From: Dehalococcoidia bacterium
Lineage (GTDB): Bacteria > Chloroflexota > Dehalococcoidia > GIF9 > AB-539-J10
Direction of reading: 5' to 3'
Assembly (NCBI GenBank): GCA_030603265.1
Contig: JAUVYD010000108.1
Coordinates: 1 to 5,872, forward strand
DNA: 5,872 nt
Shown here: positions 4,944-5,872 of the stretch, in pieces
How the letters are laid out: the number at the start of each line of letters is the position of its first letter
How positions within the stretch are numbered: the first letter of the stretch is position 1
The notes under the pieces: generated by a model
The model's input: the letters and a program-made list of their open reading frames with translations, nothing else
Told to the model about the DNA's origin: nothing
Database searches by the model: none
Translations under genes and position numbers: made by a program

Positions 4944-5872
4944 GTGACTCTCTGCATCTTCCACGCAGACCTCGATGCATTCTTCGTCTCCGTGGAGCAA
5001 CTCCACGACCCATCGCTCAGGGGAAAGCCGGTCATTGTCGGCGGCGACCCGGGCACAAGGGGAGTCGTTGCCGCCGCTTCATACGAGGCGCGAAGCTACG
5101 GAGTCCGCTCTGCTATGCCGCTGGTGCAGGCACGGAGGCTCTGTCCCCACTCCATCTTCGTCCCCGTCCACTTCGAGCGCTACGTCGAGGCCTCCCGGCA
5201 ATTCATGGGGCTGCTGGAAACCATGGCTGCGGTCATCGAACCCCTCGGCCTCGACGAGGCCTTCCTGGACGTCAGTGAGTTGGCGCCCGATTTCGATGCC
5301 GCCGGGGCACACGCAGCCAGCCTCAAGCGCCGGGTCCATGATGAGCTCGGACTGACGGCCTCCGTCGGCATCGCCACCTGCAAGGTCGTGGCGAAGGTGG
5401 CCTCGGATTACGACAAGCCCGATGGCCTGGTGATTGTGAGGCCCGGAGAGGAGGCGGCCTTCCTCTCGGAACTCGACGTCGGCAGGCTCCCCGGCGTCGG
5501 CAAGAAGACAGAAGAAACGCTGCGCGACCTGGGAGTGTCGACCATCGGACAGCTCGCAGTTCTGCCACAGGACGTGGCCCGCCACAGGCTGGGGAGATAC
5601 GGAGCGCTGCTCTGCCATCACGCACAGGGGCTCGACAACAGCAGGGTTGAACCACGTGGCGAGCCCAGAACGATGAGCAGAGAGACAACATTCCAGACAG
5701 ACACACGCGACCTCTCCTTCCTTCAGGGAACACTGCGCTCCATGTGCGAGCATCTGTCACGGGAGCTCCGCTCGCACAAGAAGCAAGCCGCAACCGTTAC
5801 GCTCAAGCTCCGCTACGAGGATTTTCAGACTGTCACCAGGCAATCAACCTTGAAAGAGGCTTCCAACGCCGG
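4944..5872 (+). CDS. dinB: DinB: DNA polymerase IV (Y family), C-terminus outside window
   Basis: This is a low-fidelity polymerase that copies past damaged template bases. From GTG 4944 there are 309 open codons to the right edge; E. coli DinB is 351 residues. The palm has HADLDAFFVSVE (7-18), with metal-binding Asp9 and steric-gate Phe14 (E. coli Asp8 and Phe13), and EPLGLDEAFLD (99-109), with catalytic Asp104 and Glu105 (E. coli Asp103 and Glu104). GIATCKVVAKVASDYDKPDG (142-161) is the palm/fingers signature, where the common Asn-Lys is Cys-Lys. A helix-hairpin-helix thumb, LPGVGKKTEETLRDLGV, spans 182-198. The little finger begins near SRETTF and reaches TLKLRYEDFQTVTRQSTL before the cut; a C-terminal beta-clamp peptide would be off-window. 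Gly102 replaces the usual Ser before DEA. The 4944 start gives the normal family N-terminus; GTG 4869 is the alternative. It may be read through from the pyrF operon or use its own promoter. Confidence 0.95.
   Translation, partial: MTLCIFHADLDAFFVSVEQLHDPSLRGKPVIVGGDPGTRGVVAAASYEARSYGVRSAMPLVQARRLCPHSIFVPVHFERYVEASRQFMGLLETMAAVIEPLGLDEAFLDVSELAPDFDAAGAHAASLKRRVHDELGLTASVGIATCKVVAKVASDYDKPDGLVIVRPGEEAAFLSELDVGRLPGVGKKTEETLRDLGVSTIGQLAVLPQDVARHRLGRYGALLCHHAQGLDNSRVEPRGEPRTMSRETTFQTDTRDLSFLQGTLRSMCEHLSRELRSHKKQAATVTLKLRYEDFQTVTRQSTLKEASNA

Noticed and set aside
5079..5753. 224-codon minus-strand frame
   Set aside because: It is antisense to dinB within the conserved palm, thumb and finger coding region; no domain seen.
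1..5872. Defence system, mobile element, CRISPR array or biosynthetic cluster
   Set aside because: No transposase, integrase, direct repeats, spacer pattern or defence domain was found, and composition is uniform. The genes are housekeeping or common metabolic types.

Overview
The window is ordinary, gene-dense, GC-rich bacterial chromosome. Codons favour G or C in the third position and GTG starts are common. It carries parts or all of eight protein genes. No RNA gene, CRISPR array, insertion sequence or phage gene was seen. A DUF951 protein, a MaoC-type hydratase pair, a long-form PyrF and short or absent mRNA leaders together fit a Chloroflexota bacterium (Dehalococcoidia/SAR202-like). That placement is inference from gene content, not proof.

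Layout. Positions 1-865 (minus) hold the N-terminal 288 residues of a TldD-family metalloprotease whose C-terminus lies beyond the left edge. Positions 866-1141 are intergenic. They hold plausible promoters for the genes on both sides and a possible 21-residue Trp-rich peptide on the minus strand. Positions 1142-1399 (plus) encode an 85-residue protein that is little more than a SWIM zinc-finger motif. It converges on folC (1430-2785, minus), encoding folylpolyglutamate/dihydrofolate synthase. A small hairpin spans the folC stop codon.

Between 2786 and 2886 lie two divergent promoters. One is an extended -10 for folC, with almost no mRNA leader. The other is a -35/-10 pair for a plus-strand operon. 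The operon reads: MaoC hotdog hydratase with catalytic Asp/His (2887-3321), a second MaoC-like subunit without the His (3355-3840), pyrF (3856-4656) and a DUF951 protein (4682-4888). The gaps are 33, 15 and 25 bases, each with a good ribosome binding site. dinB (DNA polymerase IV) follows from 4944, or possibly 4869, and runs off the right edge.

How the genes work together. The two MaoC proteins probably form one heterodimeric (R)-specific enoyl-CoA/ACP hydratase, like mycobacterial HadAB/HadBC, with catalytic residues on one subunit only. PyrF makes UMP and FolC makes polyglutamated folate, so both serve nucleotide supply. DinB serves translesion synthesis. No single pathway unites the window, and I found no convincing new multi-gene system. 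The points most worth checking are the split hydratase, the SWIM-only protein, the dinB start and the leader-poor promoters.
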